Shown: in pieces, positions 20,824-33,115 of the stretch
How positions within the stretch are numbered: position 1 is the stretch's first letter
Layout of the letters: each line of letters starts with the position of its first letter
Assembly (NCBI GenBank): GCA_025558095.1
Contig: JAIVFI010000003.1
Span: forward strand, 744,001 to 808,000
DNA: 64,000 bases
Direction of reading: 5' to 3'
Source of the DNA: Hyaloraphidium curvatum
Lineage: Eukaryota; Monoblepharomycota; Hyaloraphidiomycetes; Hyaloraphidiales; Hyaloraphidiaceae
Translations under genes and position numbers: made by a program
Notes under the pieces: model-generated
What the model was told of the DNA's origin: nothing
The model's input: the letters and a program-made list of their open reading frames with translations, nothing else
The model's database searches: none

Positions 20824-23800
20824 TCATCGCTGCTCGTTCATGTTTCTCAGGCCTGTTGCGCTGGCGCCGACGCTGCTGATTTCGCAGGTCAGGCACAACT
20901 TGCCGCTGCATTCCGGTCGGAACGAGGTCCCGCAGAACGGGCAGGCGATCATGGGGCTGCCCCGGTAGATGGGAGTGAAGGCCAAGCCGTCGACCACGAA
21001 CGGGTTGTACTGGTCGTAGTCGAGCTTGATCTCGTCCGTCGGGGTCTTGTCAGCCAGCTGCTGCAGCTTCTTGGCCTGCAAATCCGAGCAATCAGCTTGG
21101 CAATAGAATCGCGTGAGACGAAGCCCACCTGTTGCGCGACCTGCGGCGCAGGACCAAGCTCCAGCAACCGGCGAGCGAACAGACTAGCCGTGGCAAAGTT
21201 CTTGATCTTGTAGGCCAGAGTCATCGCCGATCGCAGACTGAGCTGCAAATGCGCCGGCTGGAGCTGGCAGTGCGTGAAGTACGCGGCGAGCTCGACGGCC
21301 CTCTTTGCACCGTCCGGGGTTTCGGTCGACAACTCCTTTCTTGCCACTTCCATCCGCAAGCCGAGAATGTACTCCCGCGCCACGGAGATGACCTGGGCGA
21401 TCTGCAAAGGAGGGGGAACCTGAGCACAGAAGACGAGGAACGCCCCAATGAGACTAACCTCATCCAACTCCTGCTTTTTCGTTGCGACAGTAAACAGTAC
21501 CATGTGCAGAATCGACCTGAAGAGATTGAGGGCTTCGCCAAACTTGCCGGCTGGTGCAATTGGACGGCCTGAGCCCACGAGGGAGGTGGAGACGGAGAGA
21601 CCCACCAGTCGTAGCACCGTACGCCTCCTGCAGCTTGGCAATGACCTTGGCCATGTTGTACGTAACCACGGGGAGGAATCGCCGCGGATCGTCCTCGTTG
21701 GTCCGGTGAACGTTGAACGACAGTGCCGGGGTGGACGGGATGGCCGACAGGTAAGTGTGCGCCGCCTGGTAGATGGCGATGAAGGCCGGCTTGAGCGGTG
21801 CAAAGTTCACGGCGCCGATCTGCCGGTTGAGGAGCTGCATCGCCGTCTCGTACGAGCCCGCCGCGACGTGGTCCACGGCCAGGGCAGAGTTGCGAACCCA
21901 GAAATCGTTGATGGAAGTGCCGGGGGTCGGAGCCGCGAAGATGGTGCCGGAGGGCGTGGCAGTAACCTCGGCAGGACCAGCGCCGAGGTCGTCGGGCAGC
22001 TGCAGCTCGGCATCCAGGTCCCAGCCGCCGCCTTCCTCGTCCATGCCGCCGTCCGCCGGCGTGCCCGCCGCCGGCAAGCTTGCGGAGGGCTTCGCCGGCG
22101 CCACGCCCAACTCGGGAATGTCCAAGTCGTCCCCCCAACCACCAGCCGCGTCTGCCATTGCCTCGTCGTCCAGCGTGACCGGGGCGGCGATCCGGCTGTC
22201 GTCTGAGAACAGCGCGCCCTCGAAAATGCCTTTGGAAACCATGAGCAACGGCCAGTTATTGTCGAACTGCTTGTAAATGGGCGTCGGCGGCTTCAGAAGC
22301 TCCCCTCCCGCCTTGGGCAGGGTCAGGCTGTCCTCGCTGACGCCGGCCGCGGCCAGAATGTTCTGCGCCTCTTCTTCGAGACCGTGGGTCTTAGCAGTCA
22401 GGTAGGCAAGGGGAACTGCGATAGAAGTGATGTGAGAGTCGGAGAACGTGGGCCATCCGCGAGCAACCCACGTTGACCAACGTCCCGCATAACGCGGATC
22501 TGCTCCTCCACGTCGCCCAGGTAAAGCGAGTTGTGATAGCGCGACATGTTGTCGTTGCGGAGCTCGGCGATCTTCATCATCTTCTTGAGCTTTTCGACGT
22601 TGCCCGTGACGACGTACAGGAAGGACAGGCGGTCAAAATTCTTGACGCGCTGGTACGCCATTTCAAGCACCTGCGGCCCCGGCGCGTGAGCAGTCGAACT
22701 AGACCACAAGAATCAGAGACCCACAAGCTGGTTGCCCTGCCGCAGCGCTTCTTGACCGAGCTTGTTCCAGGCGTCGTCCTTGTCCAAGACCTTGGCGCAC
22801 TCGAGAGCCACGTCGATGTTTCCGCACTCGATGGCAAGCTCGAACCGCGTCTTGGGATCCTTCACGAAATGCATGGCCACCTCGGCGTAGCCCTTCTTCT
22901 GCAGGTAGGCGATGATGCTCTGCCCGACCAGGTTGCTGTTGCGGATGATCTGAAGCACTTCGTCATAGTTCTTGCGCACGAGCGCGAGTTTGAAGCGGTA
23001 TTCGGTGGGGTCGATGGTGACGACGCGGACCTTGCCGTCGCGGTCCAGGCAGTAGACGCTCTTGCCCTTGACACGCGTGAGGTAGACGGGCTGGTCCAAC
23101 GTGCGGATGATGCCATTGTCCCTGGGGCACGGCTCGCTGATTAGCGCAACCGGAATCGAGCGCATTGATAAGCGGGGACTCACCCATTGGGCAGCGCGTA
23201 CTTGATGTGGTTGAGGGTCGAGTACACGAAGATGCCGACGTCGTCCCACGCCCCGCTCTTGATCTTGATGGTCTCGTGGATGAGGCACAGCTGCTCCATG
23301 TTCTTGTTGGCAATCACGATGGTGTGCTTGCTGAGGAGAGCCACGAGGCTCATGTCCGGCGACCAGATCGTGTAGCGGACGCCATTAACGTTGAGCTCCG
23401 AGACCGTCTGGCGCAGCTCCGTGTCGTACAGAATGGCAGACGTGGGAGTCGCAAGCAGAAGGTTCTTGGTCCCGGCGTAGAAGATGTCCACCACGTTGGC
23501 CGGCGGCTTGAACTGCTTGGTGTTCTCGTTCTTCAGGTCCCGGATGAAGATTTGCTGCGCACGCAGGATGTGAGATCACAACGCACGACGGCAAGCCACG
23601 CCATCTCACCTGATTCTGCTTGTCGAGCACGGCGAACCTGTTGCGAGCCACCCAGACCGCGTTCTGCCCCGCCCCGCGCTTCACGTCCGTCGGCTCCCTG
23701 GCATCAGCGCCAAGGTCCTTGGGCAGGTAATAGAGCTCATAAATCCCGCCGTCCGTCGGCGACGTGATGAGAACCGCGCGTTCCGCCGGGTTGTACGAAA

Positions 23801-25195
23801 CGTTGCGCGGGCTCATGAAAGGCCCGCTGGCTCGGCGGATGGTGATGCAGGGCACGTCGTTGTTGGTGTTGAAGTCGTAGAGGCGCAGGTGCTTGTCCTT
23901 CACGTACAGCAGAATGTTCTGGTAGGTCGTGTTGGCGGGCCTCTCCCGCTCAAGCTTGAAGACGATCAGACCGCTGTCGTGACCTGTCGGAAGCACGTGT
24001 CAACACCCATAAGGGGATAACACAACACACGCACCAGCAGCAAACAAGTTAAGCTCGGGGTGGGCGGCGAGGATCCAGAATCTGTCGTGCTCCCTCCGGA
24101 AAGTCTGAAGGCACGTCCGCTTTGTCATGTCCCAGATCCTGATGGTCTTGTCCTCCGAGTCGGACAGGATGAGCTCCTGACGCGGGTGGAACAGGACGCA
24201 GGAAACGTTGTTGTAGTGCCCTCGGCACGTGTCGACCTCCCAGGCCTTGGTTTCTGCGGTTCCAAAAGTGAGTCCCATCGCTTAGGAAAGCGGAGAGGGA
24301 CCCACCGTTCATCCGCCACAGCTTAACCTGACGGTCATCCGCCCCCGACACAATGAGCGGCAGGTTGGGGTGGAAGTGCGCCCAGTTGACGCCGCGGTCG
24401 TGGCCCTCGAGGACGTACTTGACCACCGCGTCGGTGCTGCCGAAAATGTCGCCCTGCCCCTGCGGGCTGCGGTGCGACGGTTCGTCGTAGGACGACGAAG
24501 CGGGTCCCGCGGCGTGCTTCTTGCGCAGGCCTGGAAAAGTGCGTTGGCGTGAGGTGCCGGCACGACTCGCTGTTGGGACCGCGACGCACCCGAAATGTCC
24601 CAAACCCGCACGGTCTGGTCCAGCGACGCCGACACGACCAGGTCCTCCTTGGGGTGGAACTGCGCGCACATGACGTAGTGGTTGTGGCCCGTCAGGATGG
24701 AGATGCAGTTGCGCGACTGCCAGTTCCATATCCGGATCGTCTGGTCGTCCGACGCCGAGATGATCCACGGCAGTTCGCGGTGGAAGAAGACGGTGCGGAT
24801 GTAATCCAGATGCCCGTTCAGGGTGAAGAGGCAGCGCCGCAGCTTCCAGTTCCACAGCTTGACCTTGTAGTCGTCGCCGCCCGACACGAAGACGGGCTGG
24901 GTGTCGTGGAAGCAGATGCCGCGGACGGGGCCTGCGCAGGAAGGGACGCGTCGGCGCGGGCGGCGGCGCGGCAACGGCGGGGAGGCCACCTTCGTGCTCG
25001 TCGAAGCGGTCGATGAGCGTCCCCATCTTGTAGTCCCACAGCTGGATGGAGCCATTGTGCAGCGACGCGAGAATCCACGGCCGCTTCGGGTGGAACGAAA
25101 TCCCCTGCGGACGGGCGGCGTCAGCGCCGGCCGCGGCGGCGACGACGGGGCGGTACCTTGACTCTGTTGCTTTTGGTCTCGAACTTGCTCAGCAT
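20824..25195 (-). CDS. COPA: Coatomer subunit alpha (alpha-COP)
   Basis: The largest COPI coat subunit, acting in Golgi-to-ER and intra-Golgi traffic. The start [13 protein letters not shown] is nearly identical to other alpha-COPs. N-terminal WD40 blades follow ([77 protein letters not shown]), then the second propeller, the helical solenoid (about 22400-23000) and the C-terminal epsilon-COP binding region ending in a zinc-like motif CPFCG and [10 protein letters not shown]. About ten short introns interrupt it. The translated length of about 1270 residues is normal. The gene is convergent with BORCS8 and downstream of the CHORD gene. Confidence 0.97.
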
Positions 25196-25586
25196 CTTGA
25201 GGTCCTCGGATCCCCGCGGGACCGGGCCTAACAAGCAGCCGCCCGTCGAGCGCGCTGCGCAAACAGGCGAGCGGCGCGGCGTGCGTGGGATGTGTGCGGG
25301 GCGCGGCGCAAGGGGGCGCGGGAAAGCGCGTCGAAACGGCCGCGGCACGGGGCAGCGGCGCGGCGTCAGTCGCGGTGTCGCGCGGGCCGCATGCGACTCA
25401 TGCAGCCGTGGCAATGGGCGGGCTGCTCACCGGACCGGTTCCGGCTCCGCGAAGGGCGAGTGTCCGAGGCGACAACGGTGTTGGCGCGTGGAACGCCCGC
25501 ACAGAGCATAGTCAGCTACAGGCGCCCTCCGTTCACCACGCACTGTAACCGCAGTCCTAGCCTTCTATGCTGTGCTGCAACGCGAT
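25196..25586 (-). promoter_or_regulatory. Upstream region of alpha-COP
   Basis: These 391 bases lie between the CHORD-protein stop and the alpha-COP start, both on the minus strand. The part nearest alpha-COP is very GC-rich. It should contain the alpha-COP promoter and leader; no coding unit is supported. Confidence 0.4.
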
Positions 25587-27149
25587 CTATCTTCGGGCCA
25601 CGTCGATCGGCGCGTCCTGCCCGAGCACCATCTCCGTGGATCCGATCGAACCGTGCCGACCGGCAACGCCTTCCGGAGGCGTCAGGACGAACCCAAAGTC
25701 GCGACAAAAAGCACCCACCGAACGTCGTCCAGCTCGTTACTTTGTTGTTGGGCTCGATCGAGGGCCAGCTGATCCCGTTCGCCTTTCGCAGGATCACCTC
25801 GACTTTGGTCCCGAACACGGTGAACGTGGACTCGCCGGGACGGATCGGCTGGCGAAACAAAGGTCACGACAGCCGGGCTTATGGAAACAAAGTCGCCTAC
25901 CTGGGTCAGCGGGGTGTCAAAATCGAAGGCCTTCCCGTCCTTGAAGACAAGGTTCACGCTCAGCTGTAAGGCGTCAGGCGGCGGTCCCTGCAGCTCCCAC
26001 TGAGGTCAACACACCCTCTGATCCTGGAACGTGACCTTGGATGCCTCCTTGTCGACGTTTTTCGCGTAAAAGGTGATGATGACCGTGGTCTGAGTTTGGT
26101 AAAAGTCGTGGCGAACCTGGACCTGTTGCTTCGCGACGACCTCGGCGGCTTCCGGCTACACCAGGCTGTCAACAAGCGGCTCACGTGCTGCAAGAAAAAC
26201 TGCCCACAGTTGCAGCGTCCAGGAACCGGTGAAGCCCCTTCTTGCAGCCAGGCAGCTTCAGGAACTGGACAATAGATGAGCAGGCTTGCACCGTGCCGGC
26301 GCCGTCCTTCGCACCTGGTCAAACTCGAGCACCCTCCGCGTGCAGCAAAGGTACCCCTTGCTCCCCTCGTGGAAAATCGCCACCCCCGGGTGAAACTGGC
26401 ACTCCTCGGCGCGCGACTCGGGACCCGCGTACTCCTTCCCGCACCCGCGCCGCTTGCACTTTGCCCCGGAAGGGATCTCGGCATCCGGCGGGTCATTCAG
26501 GTCCTCCTCCTTCGGCCCGGCATCGGCGGGCGCGGGCGGCGGTGTATCGACCGAGGACGGCGCCGGCTTTGCGGGCTCCGGGCCCGCAGAGTAGACCTCG
26601 ACGCGCTCGCCCCCGTCGCTCGCCTGCGAGGTCGAGGTGACCTTCGGCGCCGCCATCGCCGGCTTTGCCGCGCCCATGTCCCCGGCGGTCGGTTTCGGGG
26701 CCCCGGGGACGTGCTTGTGCCGGCCCACGGTGCACCCGGGGATGGCGAGGAACTCCTCGAAGCCGACGACGCGCTTCTTGCAGCACGACCAGCCCTTTGC
26801 GCCCTCGTGGAAGATCGGGCCTGCCCACAGCGAGGGAAACCGACGATCCGGCGGGGAGATTTGGTTAGGCCGGGTGCGCGATTGACAGGCGGGAACGCAC
26901 CCTGGGGATGGTACTCGCACGCCGTGTCGTTGTTCTGGCCAAGACCGGGGCAAAATCGGCGGGAAACGGGGAAATGCATCCACGTCAGTGCCGTGCGGAG
27001 GTCGGAGGCGCGTCGCGGCGGCTCTCGGGCCCGCGATGGCACGCGACGGTGGGAGTTCCACTGACTTCGAGCTCCGAGAAAACCTTGCCGCATCCGTTGT
27101 TGGTGCACGCCAGGCGCGCAGATGGGTCCGGCTGCGCGTCTCCCGACAT
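25587..27149 (-). CDS. CHORDC1: CHORD and CS domain cochaperone (CHORDC1/morgana type)
   Basis: An HSP90-associated zinc-binding cochaperone. CHORD1 starts at residue 10 or so (CTNNGCGKVFSE, then across an intron CEYHPQGAFP-like, and IFHEGAKGWSCCKKRVVGFE). CHORD2 is GAKCKRRGCGKEYAGPESRA, then CQFHPGVAIFHEGSKGYLCC. Each has the Cys/His pattern of the family. A CS (p23-like) domain follows after 26200, with HDFYQTQTTVIITFYAKN, FKDGKAFDFDTPLTQ and KVEVILRKANGISWPSIEP. A last intron (about 25669-25717) joins TTFG to VAGRHGSIGSTEMVLG and the stop. CHORD plus CS in one chain is the animal-type arrangement; plant RAR1 lacks CS. It is divergent from the SANT gene. Confidence 0.92.
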
Positions 27150-27259
27150 TTCTGCGGCGCAGCAGACGCGGTGCGGGGCGAATGCGGTTCTGCGGAAGGG
27201 GTGGCCGGCGCGTGATGATTGTTGCGCGGGACTTGCAATTTTCGGGCTCGCTCCGCGAG
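27150..27259. promoter_or_regulatory. Shared divergent promoter region CHORDC1/SANT
   Basis: These 110 bases lie between the CHORD-protein start (minus) and the chosen start of the SANT gene (plus). An in-frame ATG at about 27213 could move the SANT start closer. No specific element is asserted. Confidence 0.35.
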
Positions 27260-27291
27260 ATGTCGGGCCGGTTCGAGGGCTTCCGTCGGCC

Positions 27292-27323
<32 letters not shown>

Positions 27324-30300
27324 GCGATGGCCGCGACTTCCGCGAGCGCGACGCGCGCGACCCGCGGCGGCGCGAGGAGTGGGCGGCGCCGCCGCGCGAC
27401 CCGCGCGACGAATGGCACCGCCGCGACCCGCGCGACTACCGCGACCCGCGCGAGCCGCCGCGGGAGCCGATGCGGGAGCCCATGCGGGACGTGAGGGAGC
27501 CGCTGCGGGACGTGCGCGAGCCGCTGAGGGAGCCCATGCGCGACCTGCGCGAACCGCTGCGGGAGCCAATGAGGGAGCCAATGAGGGAGCCAATGAGGGA
27601 GCCAATGAGGGAGCCAATGAGGGAACCTATGAGGGAACCTATGAGAGAGCCCATGAGGGAGCCCATGATGAGGGAGCCCATGAGGGAGCCGATGAGGGAG
27701 CCTATGAGGGAGCCGATGCGGGATCCGATGCGGGAGCCCATGCAGCCCATGCGGGACATGAGGGAGCCCATGCGGGAGCCCCACGCCCCGCCCGGCGTGC
27801 TGCGTTTTGCTCGGCCCATGCCCGGCGTCGCCGACTTTGGCTTCTTCCGGGACCGTGCGGCTCCGCGGCCGTCAATGGTGGCCCGGCCGCCACAGCGCCC
27901 CTCGATGGTCGCCAGGCCGCCGCAGCCCACCCCGCGGCCGTCGATGATGGCTGGGTACAGGCCGCGGCCGCCCCCGCCGATGCGGTCGCCCGACTACGGC
28001 CGCAGAGACCAGCGCGAGCGGGAGGACGCTTTTCGCAGGCCGCCACCGCGTTTCCGTCCAGAGGAGACCCGTTTCAAACCCGGCGTTATGCCCGTGCGGG
28101 ACCAACTGCCCACATCGCAGGCGAGCTCGCCGAGGGACGCCGGTGAAGCGCCGTCTCGGGGCGATGAGGGCCCCGAGGACCGCGATCGCGACGATCGGGA
28201 CCGCCAGGACGACCGGGCCGGCCCGGCGGACGACGGCGAGGGCTACGACGGTTCCGAGGACGGCAGGGACAATTTCGACCGCCGTGACCGCGGTGACTCG
28301 GAGGGCATGGACATCGAAACGACCATCGACAGGCTGGACACGGACATTGCCCGCTTCGAGAAGCTCCTCGAGATCGTTCGCATGCAGCGCGGGCCGTCGT
28401 CCCCGGCCGCTGGCGACCAGGGGCGGCCCGAGTCGCCGTACCCGGGCGAACAGGCCCAGGAGCAGGAGGTCGGCGAACCCGGAGCCGAATCGGCGTCGAG
28501 CGAGGAAGAGGGCTCGGACCGCTCCTCGGAATCCGGCGACGCCTCCGAGTCCGAGGCTTCGACCGCCGACCCGCACGAGCCCCTGTTCGAGAGCATCTAC
28601 GCGCAAAACCGGCGCCTCGCCACCAAGCGCGCCGGAAACCTGAGCACCCGCGCCTCCTCCATCGTGCCGGACTTTGCCGCGTTAGCTGCCATGGCCCTGC
28701 AAGAGAAGGAGCCATCAGAAATGGCCGTGTACAGGGCGAACGAGGCACGCCACGTCGCGCAGCGCGAGAGGATCGCGCACATTGTGTTCTTGCGGAAGCA
28801 GCAGATGCTGGAGAAGCGGATGCAGCTGCGCGAGGCGTTCGAGCGGGCTCTCGAGTCGTGGCGGAGAAAGGTATACCGACGATGTTCGCCCTTCCCATCG
28901 CAGGCAAATTCTGACCGTTATTTTTGCAGGTTGCTCGCACGGAAGACCGCATCCGCCGGGAAAAGTTCGGCATCGGCATTGTCGACGGACCCTCTGTCAA
29001 GGGCTCCTCCTCCTCCCGCTCACGCCGCAGCACCGGCTTCAGCTCGGACGTCGTCCGGTCCGAGGCCGAGTTCGAGGACCTCCTCGCGCAGCTGCAGGCC
29101 CGCGAGGCCATGGAGCACGGCCAGGAAGGCGACTCACCCCGCTGGGCCCGCGACGTGCCGATGGAGCTGGATTACGACGAGAAATGGCGGCGCAAGTTCC
29201 GCGACTACAACAACGCCGTGACGGACCCCGTGGGCGACGAGCGCCGGCGGTTCCTCGACGTGGTGTGGACAGAGGAGGAGCAGGCCATCTTCCGCCAGAA
29301 GCTCGGCTACTACGGCAAGGACTTCCCGCGCATTTCCAAGTTCCTGCCGAGCAAGACCTGGAACGACTGCGTCAACTACTTTTACCGCAACAAGTACCGC
29401 ATGGGGCTGAAGCAGGTCGCCCGCCGCAGCGCCTCCGGTTACTGGTACGGCGGACGCCGGGGGCGGGTCGTTCAGCAGGCGAGGTACGCCCCCAAGGAGG
29501 ACGAGGGGGAGATCGAGTACGGGGGCGGGAGCGGGAGGGGATACCGTGGACGCGGGGGCAGGGTCGAGGGCAGGGCGGGGAAGCCGGCGAGGTCGAGGAG
29601 GCAGTCTGAGCATGCTGCATCGGACGAGGAGGGCGAGCAAGGGGGCCAGGCTCCGGCCCAGGCAGAGGACGGTGCGCAGGAGGAAGGCGCGCAAGAAGAA
29701 GCCGCTCAAGAGGAGGGCGTGCGGGACGAAGCTGCGCAGGAGGATGGTGCGCTGCACGAGGTTGTGCAGGAGGAGATCGCGCCGGAAGCGACTGCGCTGG
29801 CAAACGCAGACGTCGGCGAGCCTATGGCGACGGACGACGCCGTGCCGGAGCAAGCCGCGGCGGAGGAGGAACCGCTCCAGGACGCGAGGCCCGAGGATTC
29901 GCAGACGGACGAAGGCAAGCCGGAAGAAGAGGAGCAGGAAAACGGTGACACGGAGCCGGACGTGGAGCCCGGGGACGAAGGGCCCGCTACCGCCCCCAGG
30001 GCAAAGCGGCCGCGAACTGACGGGGACACTGATGGTGAGAAGAGCGGTGCGCGGAGGACGCCCTCTTCGTATTGGTCCGTCGCGGAGAAGCAGGCTTTCA
30101 TGGACTCCATTTCCCGGCGCGGTCTGGACTGGGACGGGGTTGCTCAGGACTTAGGCACAAAGACCGCTACCCAAGTTCGCAATTTCTTCCACAACTTTCG
30201 GATGAAGCTGAATCTGGACATGCTGCTCCCGGGATATGTGGAGCAGCCGGCGGCGGAGGATGCCGCGGGCCAAGCGCCAAAGGAGGGCAGACCTGCGGAC

Positions 30301-30609
30301 GCTCCGCCGGATGAGGCTGCTGCGCATGCCCAGAACCAGCTGCCGCCCCGAGGCACATTCACCGACACACGGATGTCCCTCTCGCCAGCCGTGGCCCCGG
30401 CTGTTGCGCCGAAAGCGGCAGCGGAGGAGGTCGCGGACGAGGTGGCGGATTTAAAATCTCAATCGAGCGCGGACCCCGTGCCTCCACTCGATTTGGACGA
30501 GGCGCGCACGGAATCCTCGCCGCATGTGGAGCCCTCGCCGCATGTGGAGCCCTCTCCGCCGCATGGGGAAAGATCCGATGTAATGAGCTTGTCAGCATTG
30601 GTCGACTAA
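27260..30609 (+). CDS. NCoR/Snt1-like double-SANT corepressor protein with REPM repeats
   Basis: Likely nuclear scaffold of a histone-deacetylase complex. The start MSGRFEGFRRPQ is followed by a polyproline run, an Arg/Asp/Glu-rich region and a striking Arg-Glu-Pro-Met repeat array (about 27460-27780). An acidic middle (28140-28570) leads to a conserved helical stretch (QNRRLATKRAGNLSTRASSI, EKEPSEMAVYRANEARHVAQ) like the DAD/SANT1-flanking region of NCoR. The only intron is near 28871-28929. SANT1 is near 29270-29410 (TEEEQAIFRQKLGYYGKDFP, WNDCVNYFYRNKY). SANT2 is near 30070-30230 (YWSVAEKQAFMDSISRRGLD, VRNFFHNFRMKL). Between them is an Ala/Glu/Gln-rich tract. Two SANT domains in this order are typical of NCoR/SMRT and fungal Snt1. 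Confidence 0.82.
27460..27785 (+). repeat. Coding minisatellite, 12-base unit encoding Arg-Glu-Pro-Met
   Basis: About 25 tandem or near-tandem copies of a 12-base unit close to atgagggagcca, in frame with the SANT gene. Copies near 27560-27660 are almost identical in DNA, while the flanks hold diverged units (REPLRDV, RDPMREP). The array gives a strictly periodic charged/proline/methionine segment. Confidence 0.9.
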
Positions 30610-30690
30610 TGCAGAGGCGATCCATTCGCCGTCAGAATACAGAGAGGCGCGATCCGATTCGCAACCCCGTCAGCCATGATAAAGTCAGAA

Positions 30691-32760
30691 TCAGTGGTGC
30701 GCGTACTTCTCCAGACCCGCGACGTCGAACCCTGCAAAGCACGGGCCGCACGTCAGTTCCGCAGCTCCGAACTGACCCGCGGTAGGGAAGCTCACCGGGC
30801 ATGGGGTACGACGTTGCAAAGGAGATCACCTTCTCCCTCAAGGCCTTCACGTCCGGGTGCGACTCCGCGGCGGCGACAAAGTCCTTGACCAGCTTCCCGG
30901 AAGTCTTCTGGATCTCGAGCGCGATCGTGGCTGCCTGGTGCAGGAACTCGGCTACCTGCTCAAAGTCGGCCTCCTTCATACTCCGAGACGTGAGCGCCGG
31001 AGCGCCGACCCGAACGCCGCCGGGAACGAGAGCGCTGGTGTCGCCGTGCACAGCGTTCTTGTTGACCGTGATGTTCACGAGGTCGCAGATCTTCTCCATT
31101 TTGCTCCCCGTCAGGCTCTGCGGCCGCAAGTCCCAGAGCACCAGGTGGTTGTCCGTCCCGTCCGTCACGCACTTGTAGCCGTGGGACTTCAGCCTCTCGG
31201 CTAGGGCACTCGCGTTGGCGCGGACCTGCTTGCTGTACTGCTTCCAGCTGGGGCTAGCGACCTGCTTCAGCGCCACCGCGACGGCTGCGATGACGTTGTT
31301 GTGGGGACCGCCCTGCGTGGACGGGAACACGGCCTGGTTGACCTTCTCCTCCAGGTCCGAGTTCTTCTCGCCCTTGGGCGCCCTGCGGAAGAAGATGAGG
31401 CCGGAACGCGGGCCACGCAGAGTCTGCGACGGAGAGTGAGCTTGCAAGCCGCGGAAAGCAGCGGACATTCTCAGACCTTGTGGGTCGTCGTGGTGACCAG
31501 GTCGCAGTACTCGAACGGGTTGCTCTGCTCCTGAGCAGCGACCAGACCGCTGATGTGCGCCATGTCCATCAGGAGGTAAGCGCTGTTCTCGTCGGCGATC
31601 TGGTGAAGGCACATTCCGTCAGTCCCTCGACCACACGATCGTCCCTTTCAGCCGCTGAAAAAGGCCGCTCAGTGCGGTTCTGATTTTTCTTCGTCACGTC
31701 GAATCCGGCTTTGCAGATGACATCTTCGCGAGCCCCATGTTCCCTCGGTCCCGGCGCGAGTCTCACCTCACGCAGACGCTTGTAGTCCCAGTCGCGCGGG
31801 TACGCGCTGGCGCCGCAAATGATCATCTTGGGCCTGAACAGCTTGGCGTTCTGCTGCAGGCGGTCATAGTCGATGTATCCGGTTTTCTGGCAGGAGGACG
31901 TGTCAGCGGGTGTCCGTGACCCCTTTCACGATCGTCCCACCATGTCGACTTGGTAGGGCATCGACTCGAAGAAGATCGCAGAAGCAGAAATCTTCTTCTT
32001 GACGGTCGCATAGCCGTGGGTGAGACTGCGGACGGAATCACGTGTCAAGACTCCTTTGGACATCCACTTCGGCCGGCACCCACTGGCCGCCCGAGGGAAG
32101 GTCCAAGCCCATGATACGGTCGTGGGGCTGAAGAACACCGGTAAAGACCGCAAAGTTGGCGGGGCTCCCTGCAGGTGGCGTTAGGTGCAAGCGACGTCGA
32201 GCGAAGCGACGTGACTTGCCAGAGTAGGGCTGAACGTTGACGCCCCACTGTTCCGGGGAGAGGTTGAAAGCCTCCAAAGCCCTCTTGCGGCACAGCTCTT
32301 CGACCTGGTCAATGAATTCGTTGCCGCCGTAGTAACGAGCTCCAGGCAGGCCTGGACCGCAGCCCGTCAGTCGGTCCGCAGCGCAGAGCTCCAGCGAAGC
32401 ACGGGCAATAAAGACCTTCCGAGTACTTGTTGGTCAGCGCGGAACCATTGGCCTCCATGACGGCCTGCGAGGTGAAGTTCTGCGGGGCACCCGCTGTTTA
32501 TCCTCGGTACCAAAGCCCCAGCGCCGGCAACGAACCTCGCTGGCAATAAGTTCCAGGCAACTGTACTGCCTGTACTTCTCTTGCTGAATGAGGTTGTAAA
32601 TCTCCGGGTCCTCATCCTTAAGCGGGGTGTTCAGGCACGAGTTCTGGCGGGGACAGAATCTCCGTCAAGACCCCGGGCCACGAAGAACTCCGGGTGTCCG
32701 CCGTACCCAGGGATCAACGGGCTTCGAGACGTGCGACGCGGTGCCATTGACGGCCGCCAT
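30691..32760 (-). CDS. SHMT: Serine hydroxymethyltransferase, probably cytosolic
   Basis: PLP enzyme converting serine and tetrahydrofolate to glycine and methylene-tetrahydrofolate. The start [18 protein letters not shown] is spliced to [20 protein letters not shown]. Then come [33 protein letters not shown] sequence, [20 protein letters not shown] (32100s), the TDQVEVTT-like region, the PLP-lysine block ending [15 protein letters not shown] (near 31400), [14 protein letters not shown] and [20 protein letters not shown]. The last intron (about 30733-30802) joins SYPMPG to [12 protein letters not shown] at the stop. There is no clear mitochondrial or plastid leader, so a cytosolic location is inferred. 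It is convergent with the SANT gene (81 bases). Confidence 0.95.
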
Positions 32761-33115
32761 TGTGTCTACCAGAGCGGAAGCTACAGAGAACGCGACTGTG
32801 TTTTTCAGCGTGGCATCACCACGGCGCCAAGTTTGCCCCACAAGCCCGGTGGCGCTCGAGCCACTCCTCCCCTGTCGCGGAGAGCAGGATAGAACATGCC
32901 CCGATCAGGGAGTAAACGCTTGCGAAGCAGCCAACGCGAGAATCCGCTCCCTGGAAGTGGGATCAAAGTTCACCATCTTGTCCCGGCGAAATACGATCGG
33001 ACCGCTTTACCTGACCCAGGAATCACCGAGCGGTCGTATCCACTCAGCTCAGCGACGCAGATACCGAGCACCGCGTGCCAGATGGTGACGAATGCCGCGA
33101 AATCCCGTCCGCAAC
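32761..33115 (-). promoter_or_regulatory. Upstream region of SHMT
   Basis: These 355 bases lie between the spastin stop and the SHMT start, both on the minus strand. No coding unit was recognised; the SHMT promoter and the spastin 3' end should be here. Confidence 0.35.

Noticed and set aside
26258..27784. 508-codon minus-strand frame with His-Gly-Leu-Pro repeats
   Set aside because: The repeats are the antisense reading of the REPM minisatellite; only the part that coincides with CHORD exons is real, and that is spliced differently.
27460..27785. Tandem repeat as a CRISPR array
   Set aside because: The unit is 12 bases without unique spacers and stays in frame in a eukaryotic gene.
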